DNA of 64,000 nt from Tenrec ecaudatus. Its lineage: Eukaryota; Chordata; Mammalia; Afrosoricida; Tenrecidae. The stretch covers positions 43,727,501 through 43,791,500 of the forward strand of contig NC_134546.1 of assembly GCF_050624435.1 (NCBI RefSeq), in the 5' to 3' direction. Within the stretch, counting starts at the first letter, position 1. Every line of letters begins with the position of its first letter. Shown piece by piece: positions 1 through 11,369 of this stretch. Position numbers and translations under genes: made by a program. The notes below the pieces were generated by a model. The model did not search any database. It was given only the letters and a program-made list of their open reading frames with translations, and was not told the origin of the DNA.

Positions 1-1526
1 CAAGGGAACAACAAGTGATCCAAATTGGTGGGGAGGTGGGTGTAGGAGGCCTGGTATGGCATGATCAAGGGTAATGTAACGAAGAGGTATTGCTGAAACC
101 CTGGTGGGGACTGAGTATGATAGTGGGACAGGAGGGAAGTCAAGGGAAATAGAGGAAAGAGCTGGGAGGCAAAGGGCATTTATAGACGTCTAGATAAAGA
201 CATGTACATGTGCAAATATATTTATATATGAGGATGAGGAAATAGATCTATGTTCCTATATTTATAGGTTTAGTATTAAGGTAGCAGAAGGACACTGGGT
301 TTCCACTCAAGTACTCCCTCAATGCAAGAATATTTTCTTCTATTAAATTGGCATTCTATGATGCTCACCTTCCCTATACAACCGCTGAAGACAAAGCAAG
401 TGAATAAACAAATGTGGTGAAGAAAGCTGATGGTGCCCGGCTATCAAAAGATATAGCGTCTGGGGTCTTAAAAGCTTGAGGGTAAACAAGCGGCCATCTA
501 GCTCAGAAGCAACAAAGCCCACATGGAAGAACACACCAGCCTGTGTGATCACGAGGTGCCTAAGGGATCAATTATCAGGCATCAAAGAACAAAAATTCAT
601 AACATTGGGTGCACATCTCCATGATATGATCACTAAGGACAAACGGGTGCATAAGCAAATGTGGTGAAGAAAGCTGGTGGTGCCCGGCTATCAAAAGTTA
701 TAATGTCTGGGGTCTTAAAGGCTTGAAGGTAAACAAGTGGCCGTCTAGCTCAGAAGCAAAATATTCCACATGGAAGAAGCACACTAACCTATGTGATCAC
801 GAGGTGTCGAAGGGATCAGGTATAAGGCATCATCAGAACAAAAAAATCTTACCATAGTGAATGAGGGGAGGGGGGAGTGCAGAGTGGAGACCCAAAGCCC
901 TTTTGTCGGCCACTGGAGATCCCTTTGCAGAGATCCCTAGGGTTGGAGATGAGACAGTCAAGGCGTGATGTAGCACTGATGAAAAACACAACTTTCCTCT
1001 AGTTCCTAAATGCTTCCTCCCTCCCCTCCCCCCCACCCATCATGATCCGAAATTCTACCTTGCAAGTCTGGCTAGACCAGAGGATGCACACTGGTACAGA
1101 TAGGAACTGGAAATACAGAAAATCCAGGGTGGATGATCCCTTTAGGACCAGTGGTGTGAGTAGCGATACTGCGAGGGTAAAAGGAGAGTGGCTTGGAAAG
1201 GGGAAACAGATTACAAGGATCTACATGTGACCTCCTCCCTGGGGGATGGACAACAGAAAAGTGGGTGAAGGGAGACGTCAGACAGGGCAAGATATGACAA
1301 AAAACAACTTATAAATTATCAAGGATTCTTAAGGGAGGGGGGTGTAGGGAGGGAGGGGAAAAATGAGGACCTGATACCAAAGGCTTAAGTGGAGGGTAAA
1401 TCTTTTGAGAATGATGAGGGCAATCAATGTACAGATGTGCTTTACACATTTAATGTATGTATGGATTGTGATAAGAGTTGTATGAGCCCCTAATAAAATG
1501 ATTAAATAAACAAACAAACCAAAAAG
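1..1526 (+). mobile_element. LINE-type element, 3' portion (copy A), cut by the window edge
   Basis: This shares its whole length with copies at 32121-33546 and 57955-59575. It contains two head-to-tail copies of a segment beginning 'gtggtgaagaaagctg' (at 414 and 661), then a purine tract 'gggaggggggtgtagggagggagggg' split across about 1334-1362. It ends 'gtatgagcccctaataaaatgatt' followed by an A-rich tail. A shared 3' end, variable 5' truncation and A-rich tail are the marks of non-LTR retrotransposons. The G-rich purine tract resembles L1 3' UTRs, but the family is not proven. No coding frame is retained. Confidence 0.7.
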
Positions 1527-2772
1527 AAATCTGTGTGATAAGCTTGCCACTCTAGAAGTTTTTGTTTGTATTGAAACTAGGTTCATAATGAGAAAAAGAC
1601 GTGTGTGTGCGCACGCGCGTGTGTGTATGTATGTGTGTGGGGGTGTGTGTTGAGAGAGATGATTAAGTGAAACAAATTAACCAACAAACACACACTGAAG
1701 AGAAAGAAACAATGTTCTTGAAGTTCGGAATACGAAACTGGCATTAGCTAGGCTGTCCTGAAGCAGCAGCTAGGCTGTCCTGAAGATGGGGACGTGGAGC
1801 CATTTCCAGAAGCAATTTATGGATGAAGGATCATAGCCAAACGACCCCAAATCAATTCAGTAGTGATGAATAATTATCCGTCCTAAAAAGCCCCCAGCAC
1901 AAACCACATGAGCACGCGCTTTTCTTCTCCCAGCGCCTCGACAAGCTGCCCTCAATCATTTCAAAATGAACGTCTCCGGCATCAGATTGTCTGCAGCTTA
2001 CCTCGGAGCCAGTGATTTTTGATCAAGTGTTGCTTCTTGTGAATCTTACAGACTTAAGCCTGATGAGAGGAACGATTGCTGTGGTGGGATGACTGAAATG
2101 ATTCCTTTCGAGTGAAGACATTAATAAAGGCGTAGGACATATTTTCTCCAGTCCCACGAGTTGGGCTTATGCCTCCCTGTCTCTGTGCTGACAAATGGAC
2201 TGGAAATGAACCCAGGGCACCGATGTCATCTAGACACAGCGGGGGTTAGAAGGATATTCTTGAAGGCACTGAATTCACAAGCATGCCCATTTCTCCCACG
2301 CTCTTGCTATTAAAATACAAGAAAATGATGCAGTTTAATTGTAAAACAGTTGAAGCTTAGGTTTATTTTAAAACCATGGCTCATAAAATCAGGACCTTTG
2401 GATGGGAGGAAAGCAAAGACTTTATGAACCCGGTACACCAAAGTACAATGTTATATGTCTGATCTTTGAGGTCACTGAAACGAAGGTCTTTTGAATTAAC
2501 TGTTCAATACCATGTTATTTGTTGGTTGAAATGGAGGGGGGTAACCAGAATTCTCTTGACTTGTTAGTACAGTTTATACATTTGGGCCGTTTTTAATGCT
2601 TTAAATTACAAATGAGAGTTGTACTGACTCCAATACACCTATGCTGTGGAAGATGTTGCTGCAGTGAAACAAACGGAAGCCTTAATGAACAGGAGATACC
2701 AGACATTTGAAGCTGTATGAGGCGATACCCTGGTCATGCCATCTTATGAGAATTGTCCAAAAGGAAGGGATG
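1527..2772. other. Intron with no recognised gene or element
   Basis: Apart from the GT repeat, the only structure seen is a direct repeat of 'agctaggctgtcctgaag' at 1746-1763 and 1770-1787, 24 bp apart. No frame, splice site pair or transposon end was recognised. Confidence 0.5.
1599..1650 (+). repeat. (GT)n-type simple repeat
   Basis: Imperfect alternating purine-pyrimidine run with gtgtgtg, gcgcacgcgcg and gtatgtatg segments. Confidence 0.9.
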
Positions 2773-3222
2773 TACGTATATACTTGAATATAAGCCGACT
2801 TGAGTATGAGCTGAGGTACCTAATTATTCCCTGGGAAACCAGAAAAACTGATTGACTCGAGTATAAGCCTAGGGTGGGAAATGCAGGATGTGAATTAACC
2901 CAGAGACCAGAGGGGAGAGGCGGAACACAGCCAAAGACACATTCTCACCAGTTCCACTGCCGGCGTAAGTGAACGTAAGTGAATCACTACGGTGCTTCTG
3001 AGAATTAGAGCCGTCCACGTCATAGGACGGCTCTGATTGGTTAGATGTGAGTAAACAAACAGTGTCAGCAGGGTTTTGAGTGAACAGCTGAGGAATGGCA
3101 ATCACCCGCGAGATGTTACACCTCCACTGGGGTACCACTGGCCTATGTATAGGCCAGACCCCAGTTTTTCAGCATATTTTTTTGTGTTGAATAACTCTGC
3201 TTATACACAAGTATATATGGTA
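2773..3222. mobile_element. Mariner-like MITE (non-autonomous DNA transposon)
   Basis: The left end (2775 on) reads 'cgtatatacttgaatataag'. The reverse complement of the right end (3220 back) reads 'ccatatatacttgtgtataa'. They form imperfect terminal inverted repeats of about 25 bp, each flanked by TA (2773-2774 and 3221-3222), the target duplication of Tc1/mariner elements. The 446-bp body has no transposase frame. A second copy of the end motif ('gactcgagtataagcc') occurs at about 2853, and a perfect 10-bp hairpin lies at 3007-3016/3025-3034. The family name is not known to me. Confidence 0.6.
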
Positions 3223-3391
3223 TTTGGAAATCATGTGAGGAAAATATTAATAAATACTAATATACTATTTTAAAATTACTGATCTGAAAAATAAATCAAT
3301 TAACATTTTATCAGAGTTAGAGATAATATTTTCAAATGATGAAGTATATTAGCATTTATAAAAGGTGCTTGAGTTTCCTTAGCTTATGTTC

Positions 3392-3535
3392 AAACTTGAA
3401 ATTAAGGTGGATTAGGGGATATAGGTTCACATATATGTAAATCAAATATTTATTCAATAAAACTATACACATAGGAATAAATGTTTGATTTGCATAGCTA
3501 TGCGTTTATGTGCCCTGAACCTTAATTTCAAGTTT
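3392..3535. repeat. Fold-back inverted repeat (about 60-bp arms, 19-bp loop)
   Basis: 'aaacttgaaattaaggt' (3392-3408) is perfectly complementary to 3519-3535. The inner arms 3435-3455 and 3475-3495 match at 19 of 21 positions, and the loop is 3456-3474. The middle of the stem is less well paired. This could be a MITE remnant or an inverted duplication. Confidence 0.7.
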
Positions 3536-3689
3536 AAAATCCAACCATTATTCCTATGTCTATTGTTTCCTTCCGCCACTTGTCTGTCAGTTTCTTTAAT
3601 TTTTAATTTTTTTTTCTGTCAGTTTCTTGAACGGTTGTGGCGTGTGTGTTACTGTGATGCTGGAGCCTGTCACTAGGATTTCTAAGGGC

Positions 3690-5315
3690 AACATGGTCAT
3701 CCAAAGAGAATAGGTTTCAGCGGAGCATCCAGACTTAACAACAGACTAAGAAAAAGGAACCGGCTACCCACTTTGGAGGAAATAGCCACTGACAAGCTTA
3801 TGCATAGCTATGAAATATTGTCAGATACTGATGGTCTGATGAGTGGAAGTAGAACATTGTCAGAGATAATGACAGAGGCTGGGCCACTGGGGTCAGCGGG
3901 CACTGGAAAGGTGACAGAATAAGAACTAATTTTTGGGTCAGAGGGCACTGGAATGGTGACTGAAGAGGAACTAAGTAAGTGGTGTCGACAACAGCAATGT
4001 GAGTCGAATAAAACCCTGTGTGTATGAAGATTTCGGGATCTTTATTTGCTGATGGGGCACAATGCAAGGTAACGAGAGACAGCTAAAATATGTTAATGAT
4101 TAGAAATTGGAATATGCCAAGTATGTATTTAGGAAAATTGGAAGTGGTCAAAATGAGATCAGACACATAAAGATCAATAGCCTACATGTTAGTGAACTTA
4201 AATGGGCCAGAATTCGCCATTTGCAATCAGAAAATCATGAGTTTTCTGTCACGAGTGACAGAATCAAGAGGGATAACCAAATTAAGAGGAATGGCATTCA
4301 TCAATTGCCCAGAAAGGACGTTGCGCAATCATTCGTGGACCAGATGTTGTGGGTGTGAGCATTCTACCTCCCACCTTCAAGGGCATTCAATCAATGCAAC
4401 TGCAATTCAAAGTTAAGCACCAAGCAAAAGAGATAACGATGAAGACATTGAAGAATTGTTTCCATGACTTCAATCAGAAATCGATCAAACTTTCAATCAA
4501 TATATATTGATAATTATTGGCAATTCAAATGCAAAACTTGGAAGTAAGGAGGAAAGAATAGTAGTTGGAAAATAAAGACTTTGAAATGAAGCTGGGGATC
4601 GAATGATAGACTTTCGCAAAACCAAAGATTGCAGTGTGCAGTAGAGATCACAACTCATTGTAAAGGCGGCCCAAATCCTCACAACCGGACCAATAGGCAG
4701 CGTCATAAAGAAAGGAGAAAAAGTTACAGCTGCAAAGGTTTGGTCTTGCTTGCTTCCCCAATCAATCCTCATGGAAGTAGCCGTCAAGAGATCAAACTAT
4801 GTGCTGCATTAGGTAAATCTGCTGCAAAAGACCACTGTAGAGTATTATGAAGCAGGACTGCTACTTTGAGGCATAGGCGCGCCTGACCCCCGGCACGGCA
4901 TTTTCAATGGCCTCGGATGCGTGTGGAAGTTGGACATTGCATCAAGGAGACTGACTGAGGAAGCATTGAGCCATCTGAATTGTGGTGCTGGAGAAGAATA
5001 TTCAAAGTTCCACGGGCTGCTAAAAGGACAAACCCATTTGTCTAAGAAGAATGAGAATGCTCCTTGGGACAAGGATGGCAAAGCCTTCTTTTATATTTTG
5101 TCCGGAGAGCCCAGTCCCTGGAGAAAGACCTCATGTTAGATAACTGAGAGGGTCAGCACAGGAGAGGATGGCCCGTGAGGGAATAGATTGACACGGGCTG
5201 CGACAATGGGCGCAGGCATAGGGACAATGTGAAGACAGTGCAGGCCTGGCCAGCATTTCTGCTGTACTCAGGTTGCTGTGAGTGGAACGACTTGGCACCT
5301 AACAACAGCAATGCG
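3690..5315 (+). mobile_element. RTE/BovB-like LINE, internally deleted
   Basis: The order matches an RTE element. There is a 5' region to about 4090. Then come remnants of the apurinic-type endonuclease (the stretch around 4105-4570, e.g. 'ggaaaattggaagtggtcaaaatgagatca' split across 4131-4160). A fragment of the C-terminal reverse-transcriptase region follows from about 4770 ('gtaaatctgctgcaaaagac', 4811 on). The 3' end is 'ggcacctaacaacagcaa' at about 5295. Most of the reverse transcriptase is missing near 4620-4760, and all frames are broken. RTE elements of this type are abundant in afrotherians and ruminants and supply the tails of several SINEs. Confidence 0.75.
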
Positions 5316-5389
5316 GTTTACATCAGAACTCTGGCTACCAACCTTCGGTATCTGTAGTCATAAAGCTGGGTGAGCTACAACAAACTCAG

Positions 5390-5612
5390 ATATGACAAAA
5401 TAATAATTTATAAAGTACCAAGGGTTCATGAGGGAGGGGGAAGCGGGGAGGGTGGGGAAAATGAGGAGCTGATGCTAGGGACTTAAGTGGAGAGAAAACG
5501 TTTTGAGAATGATGAGGGCAATGAATGTACAAATGTGCTTTACACAATTGATGTATGTATGGATTGTGATAAGAGTTGTATGAACCCCTATTAAAACGAT
5601 TAAAAAATAAAC
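5390..5612 (+). mobile_element. LINE-type element, 3' terminal copy
   Basis: It has the same 3' sequence as copy A from 'atatgacaaaataataattt' to 'gtatgaacccctattaaaac', then an A-rich tail. The flanks 'acaaactcag' (about 5382) and 'acaaactcac' (5638) may be a target-site duplication; if so, the copy landed at the edge of the minus-strand SINE that follows. Confidence 0.75.
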
Positions 5613-5637
5613 TAGAAAAGGAAAAAGAAAGAAAGAA

Positions 5638-5815
5638 AACAAACTCACTGCCATTGAATCCATCTTAACTCAGAGCAACCCTGGAGGACAGAGTAGATCT
5701 GCCCCTGTAGGGTCCCAAGACTGTAACCCTTTATGAGAGTAGAAAGCCTCATCTTTCTCCCACAGATTGACCATCGAGGTAGCTGGGTGTTCTCGATCAC
5801 TAAACCAGAAGGATA
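5638..5815 (-). mobile_element. Afrotherian-type SINE
   Basis: The reverse strand carries the body phrases 'tttctcccacag', 'gactgtaaccctttatgag' and 'caaactcactgccattgaat', which read as the standard SINE tail 'gatggcagtgagttt'. Confidence 0.75.
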
Positions 5816-5967
5816 GGCCTTCGGATTATCCTGCGCCCCCTACCCTGCCCCGGGTATGGCAGTGTGCACTGTGCTACAAGATTTGTTAAACCAAATTCTA
5901 AAACCTGCTAATGCTGAGATGAAGATAAAGAAAGGGGAAAGAGGACTATTGCTTCTTAGGAAATTGA

Positions 5968-6168
5968 CTGCATCCTCACTGTCATCAAGTCAATTCCAAA
6001 TCACAGTGGCCGCACAGACCTGTGTAGAACTAACTGCCCCTCTAGGTTTGTGAGACTAATTCTTTAGGAGGTAAAAAGCCTGATCTGTGTCCCATGGCGC
6101 AGCTGCTGGTTTCTAACTACTGACCCTGAGGTGAGCAGCCCGGTTAATAGCCACTATGCCATCTCTGC
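5968..6168 (-). mobile_element. Afrotherian-type SINE, diverged
   Basis: 'ctcactgtcatcaagtcaat' at the left and 'ctactgaccctgaggtgagc' at the right correspond to tail and head of the SINE read in reverse. It is moderately decayed. Confidence 0.7.
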
Positions 6169-6465
6169 TCTTTCCTCTTCTGATAGATCCTGGGAAATAT
6201 TAAAATTAGGTAGTTGTTTTTGGTGGGTTATTTTCTACTAAATCATTGAAGAAATCATGCGTTTTGGTCCTTCATTCCATCCATCCAGGCTAGTTCCTCC
6301 TTGTATCCTAAAAATGAGGCTGACCTCGTTAGGCTTCCCTATTCCCCTCTCTAGCCATCTTTCACCACACATCACACACAGGTGGGAAGTTGTAAAGGTA
6401 TTTCCCTCTGATTAAATTTTGGAAGAGATGATTTTAAGGGCTGCTCAATTTTCTGATAGTAGTAG

Positions 6466-6467
<2 letters not shown>

Positions 6468-6521
<54 letters not shown>
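6468..6521 (+). repeat. (GT)n microsatellite
   Basis: Uninterrupted GT dinucleotides, about 27 units, followed by a G-rich stretch. Confidence 0.98.
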
Positions 6522-6522
<1 letters not shown>

Positions 6523-7664
6523 GCGGGGTGGGGGCCAGAGATTTTGTCCTAAAATCTTTGGTTATAGTTTCAAGTAAATGGAGGCATACCCCACATAACT
6601 TGCCTCAAAAGTAATGGATTCATCAAATCATTGTAGGAAGCAGTTGAACACCCCCCACTTAATTCACCAAATATTAAGAGCTACCTTATCAGTAAGGTTG
6701 CTGGGGTCAGAATTGGAGCCTGTAAGTGTGACTTATATTACATGACAGGTAGATGATGTGAGACTAATAGAAACAGATCAAGTAATAGTAACCGTGCCCT
6801 GGCTATTGTAGGAAGATCTGAAAAGCTTTTTCAGAGAATGGGCCATTGGCCACAAAGAGGAAGGGATTTGAGGTACTAAGCATCCTAGTTATTTTCTCCT
6901 CTATAATAAGGACTCAAACCCAAACAGGATTTTAAGTTCTATTGTAAGTACTATCTGTGCTATGTATTGTTTTCTGTGATCTGAAGAACTGGGAGCTAGA
7001 ATTCTGAAGCAAAGCCAAAAAATTAACACATATTTATATAAAATGAGACTCAACAGTGCATTGTAGATGCTACTCTCGTGACACTTTTTCAAACTCTCTT
7101 TTCTAGTGGCTCCTTTAAGACAATTCCTGATGAGCTCCTTTGAGAAAGCTAACTCCTCAAATGGAAATTTGAGGCTGGTTCAGAAAGCTTGGATGGTGTA
7201 AAGGCTCATTTTCTGTCAGGATATCGCCAGGACCATTTTTCAGGTCACCATTTGGAAAGAGAAGGTTGCTATGATAGAAATTGCCGCCCTGGTAAAGGGT
7301 TTGCTTTTGATTAGACCAATGTATCTGTATGTTTTGATTCCCCAATTATACATAAGATAGAAACTTCTCCTCAACATTAGACTTCCTCCCAGGATAGTCC
7401 ACCTCTCACTCTACCCCTTGCCAAAATATACATAAATAAAGGAGGTTAAGAATTTAGAGTAGACAATACTTCTTTGATCTTTCTACTATGCAACCTTTCC
7501 TTAATCGCTTACAGTGTGATTTCTTAGGATACTTGTTTTTTCAAACCCATTTTATCTATATTTTCTAATAGTTGTGACAGTCATTCATGATATATATATA
7601 TGTCATGTGATTAAAATTGCTACCTTTTAAGCATCTCCTATATTCATATGTCTACATCTACGTG

Positions 7665-7790
7665 TATGGTCTTGGGCATAACAACAGTTAGGAGAATGGT
7701 GCAGGACCAAGCAGTGTCTCCTTCTGCTGTCCATAGTGTCAGTGTGAGTCAAGACTGTCTCACAGCACCTAACAACAACAACCTAACATG
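7665..7790 (+). mobile_element. RTE-like LINE, 3' end fragment
   Basis: It reads 'gaatggtgcaggaccaagca' and ends 'cagcacctaacaacaacaac', matching the RTE-type 3' terminus also seen at about 5295. Confidence 0.65.
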
Positions 7791-8544
7791 TACTTCTCTT
7801 TAGATGTATACCACTTCAAATGCTCCAAATAACCTTTTGTTATCCTGCCATTGCTAACAGAGGCTGCATCAGTTACCAACGCTGCTGGATTTAGGATGGG
7901 ACTCTCAGCTAGTTTAACTCCAGATGCTGAACCCTGTCCACATCCTCCTTCTACCTAGACTGTGACGGATGATGTGTTATTCCCAGTGATTTTAGAAGTA
8001 AGGTTTCCGTCAGGGCCAATGTGCAAACACAAAGCATTTTATCCATTGGAGCAGATGATGAAACTTGCTGGTCCTTCTTGGGCAGCGGGATCCACCTGCT
8101 CCTCTAGCTTGGTAGACTTCAGTAGTTTTGCCTAATACAATTGGGATTCTCCCTGGCCTTCCTGGAAGGAAAAGCCTGCCAGATTGCTCCTGGGGTCTTT
8201 AGAGAGCCTGTGGGAACATTCTTAATAAGCAAAGTCTTAAGGAGAGGCTCTGTTGTGAGCTTTATCCAGATCTCTCAGACTAACTAGAATGATAATTATT
8301 CTTGATCTATATCACTATTACCCAAAAGATTTGTTAAGACCTGACAGGCTCCTCACTTTCCACTCCTCTGCAGCAGCTTGTCCACAAGTACAGCTCTTAA
8401 GTTGCCCCTATTAAGGTATTTTTGATCGAAGACACCCGGTAGCAGAACATGGAACACATTGCTTCTCCTCTGACGACCCCATTCACTCCTTTGTCTCTCT
8501 TTCTGCTTCTGTTCTCTCTGTAAATGTTTTTCAATGTTATTTTC

Positions 8545-8925
8545 ATGTCTCCTCACTAGATGGGCATGTTCATTGTCAAAATTTCAATATTTCCTCCATG
8601 TCAATGGTTTATAGTCTGTCATAAAGCACCTGCCTGGTATCCTACAGTGTCAGGTGAATCACTCTGCCTACGGGGTTTTCTCCAAGTATTTCAAGCATTG
8701 AGTTTCTTGTTTGCCACTCAGTAACCAGATGCATACGCAGAATGAAGCTTGGTGTTCAATAAATGTTTGCTGAACAAATAAAAGAATGGGTCTAAATAAA
8801 TGAATGAGGCTCCTCCTGTCTCTCTTCATTACCTTTTCAGATGAGCATGCCTGTTCTCAAAGCTTCAGTATCTCCTCCACATGAGTTTGTTGAACAAATA
8901 AATGAATGAGTCTAAAATGATTCTC
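8545..8925 (+). repeat. Partial tandem duplication, about 275-bp offset
   Basis: 8558-8604 ('agatgggcatgttcattgtc' onward) is repeated in diverged form at about 8839-8885. 'tgctgaacaaataaaagaat' (8769) recurs as 'tgttgaacaaataaatgaat' (8889). The second unit lacks the middle of the first. Confidence 0.6.
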
Positions 8926-9044
8926 ATTTTGCCTACTCTAATCCAATATCTCATCGATTCCTTGCCATCGGGGTGTTCAAGAGGAAAAAAGGCTTTAAAA
9001 TCACCCTGAATTTTAGTTTGAGTCATTGTTCTTTCAATAGCATG

Positions 9045-9180
9045 CAGCCCTGGGCAAGTTTAGCTTCCCTGAACTTTCTCTTTGAAGACAGATAAAATAA
9101 AAATAGAAAATAAGGATTATTTTCTGGATGTTTATGTTAACTAGTATGTGTAAAACATCAGTATCAGTCATATAATATTT
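9045..9180 (+). mobile_element. Possible MIR fragment
   Basis: 'ccctgggcaagttta...ttccctgaactttctctttga' resembles the MIR core phrase for gene-poor ancient SINEs (cttgggcaagttacttaacctctctg). Old and diverged. Confidence 0.4.
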
Positions 9181-9224
9181 GCCAGTTCTAGCTTGAAAAT
9201 TTCCTCTTTCATTTTAGATATATT

Positions 9225-9345
9225 AATTTCTTCATTTAAACCCTATGACACGGGCATTTGTATGCACATAATATTCTTTTAAGGAAAACAAAGGACACAG
9301 AAGGTAATTATATGCCCAAGGTCCTGTCAGAATTACATCATGGCA
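9225..9345 (+). mobile_element. Possible MIR fragment
   Basis: 'cttcatttaaaccctatgac' followed by 'ggacacagaaggtaattata' and 'tgcccaaggtcctgtcag' fits the MIR 3' half order. Confidence 0.4.
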
Positions 9346-9482
9346 TAGGTTCCCAAACTTATTTGGACTTTGGCTTCCTTCTCAGGAAAATAAAAGGAAA
9401 ATTTTGCTTAGTGCCCTTCAGGCAATTAAAAATGTTTGTTCTTTATGCCCTAATCCAAGGTAAAGTGTCCCAAAAACCCTCT

Positions 9483-9668
9483 CCAAACTCACTGCCATCA
9501 AGTGAATTTGTGTCTCAAAGCGATTCTATAAAACAGGACAGAACTAGCCCAGTAGGTGTCCGAGGCTGTAACTCTTTACGGGACTAGAAAGCTTTGTCTT
9601 TCTCCCACGGAGTGGCTGGCAGTTTTGAACTGGTGACCTTGCAGTTAGATATCTGCTTTTGCAGTCCA
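9483..9668 (-). mobile_element. Afrotherian-type SINE
   Basis: 'aaactcactgccatcaagtg' begins the reversed tail and 'tctttctcccacggagtggc' marks the body. The head lies at about 9665. Confidence 0.8.
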
Positions 9669-10005
9669 CATCCCACTGTCACTTAGGCACACTTACTCCA
9701 AAGCCTATGTCCCAAATCTCTGCAGGTACAGAATTCAAGCTCATGCTGAGAAGCAGAATTCTAACCTTACAAAAGCAAAAAAGCTCAAGGTTCCAAATAA
9801 GTAAGAGACTTCAAAAGGTGGTCACTAAATCTTTACTGGGAGACCTGATGAAATATTTACTGGGAGACATGTTGACCTTTTGAATTTTTTCGGGGGGGGG
9901 GGAAGAAGTTTGTGAGAGCAGTATCTTCCCAAGGTCAAGCACAAAATAAATTTTATTTATATTTTTTATTTGACTATTATACTGCAATAAGAAAACATAT
10001 TTGTG

Positions 10006-10006
<1 letters not shown>

Positions 10007-10051
<45 letters not shown>
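10007..10051 (+). repeat. (AC)n microsatellite
   Basis: About 22 AC units followed by a C run. Confidence 0.98.
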
Positions 10052-10054
<3 letters not shown>

Positions 10055-11029
10055 CCCTAAAGAGATGGTTATTCTTGCAGGAAAGCAGACTCTTAAGATC
10101 AGGAGAAATAAAAATAATAGCAAAATATTTCACGACAAACATGCTTCATTGAACATTATGTGAGTCAACATCTCAGAAAGCAAGTAATGATTTCTTCATC
10201 AGAATCAGGAATACAGGGACTGGGAAATTTGTCCTGTTAATTGGGGTTGAAGCAGCTGTACTTGAAAAGGAAATCAGCAAACATGTTTTCTATAAGAAGC
10301 TAGAAAATGCATTATAATTCAAGTTTTGGATAGGGATTTAATCTATTTTAAACAGGGTGCCAAGGATAAATAATTATTTTGTCAGTTTCTGGGGAGGGTT
10401 TTAGTGATCGCTGTAAACTATAGACTGAATTTAAGGAAAGTAGGATGTCATTTCAGAAAAGAGGGATAGAGAACCAAATGGAAGAGAACAGCTGGATTGC
10501 TTATATGAGGAATTAATATCACAAATTACCTAGAAAGTGATTGAGATTAAATGAGGAACAAAAATAATAACTTGGAAGTGATGCTTAAGCCCCAAAGCAA
10601 AGGAAACTGTGCAAACATAACAAGGTTTATTGTTGAAAAGTTAACAACAAAAACAAAACCTAGCGGACTTAAAATAACTTTTTTTTTCCTTCAGTATGCT
10701 AAAAATACTAATTAAATAGTTGCTTAATCGGAGTCCTGTGACTTAATTATAGATGTATATTTCACCTTCAGAGTTTGACGACAACAGAGACTGATTTTTG
10801 TTGTGGTTGTTGAAAATTTGTAAGTAAAATAACTGAGATCTGCTTTCTGTTCCAAAAGAGATATTAATGTGAAAATCATACTCTGTAGACTATGCAAAAA
10901 AGGTCACACCTTGACTCAAAAGTAAAGTTTCTAGAACACGGAGAGAAACACAACCTTTCTCCAATAGTATTGCCACAGGGCCTTGTACAGGAAAGGACAG
11001 GGACTTTGTCTTATGTGATTTGGGAAAGT

Positions 11030-11262
11030 TTTCAGGAGAGACCGGTGTGGAGAAGGACATCATGTTCAGTAAAGTCAAGGGGCAGCAGAAATGAGGAAGG
11101 CCCGCAAGAAGATGGACAGACACAGTGGCTACACCAATGGGCTCAAGCACAGGAACAACTGTGAGGGTGACACAGGCAGGGTAGTGTTTTGTTCTGTTGG
11201 GCACTGAGTCACTATGGTTTGGAGACAACTTGATGTCACTTAGCGACAACAACAACAATACG
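11030..11262 (+). mobile_element. RTE-like LINE, 3' end fragment
   Basis: 'ggagaaggacatcatgttca' (11049 on), 'agtggctacaccaatgggct' and the terminal 'gacaacaacaacaat' follow the order of the RTE 3' region found at 5100-5315 and 48546-48960. Confidence 0.75.
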
Positions 11263-11369
11263 GTGGATGTGTCTCTTAATGGTCATGATTTTGTTAATAT
11301 TAAGATCTTATTGAGTGTGTCAGGACATTGGGCTGATGAGTTGTATCTTTGCAAAAATAAAATAATTTA

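Larger units (their letters stand above)
6522..9040. other. Intron, mostly unrecognised sequence
   Basis: The stretch holds an RTE 3' fragment (7665-7790) and a partial duplication (8545-8925), listed separately. Otherwise I see AT-rich sequence with no convincing exon; a near-palindrome 'catgatatatatatatgtcatg' lies at about 7587. Confidence 0.5.

Noticed and set aside
7587..7609. Near-palindrome around a TA run
   Set aside because: Explained by a short (TA)n tract with chance complementary flanks.
9811..10163. Open frames with poly-Cys/Val or poly-His/Thr
   Set aside because: Translations of an (AC)n microsatellite.
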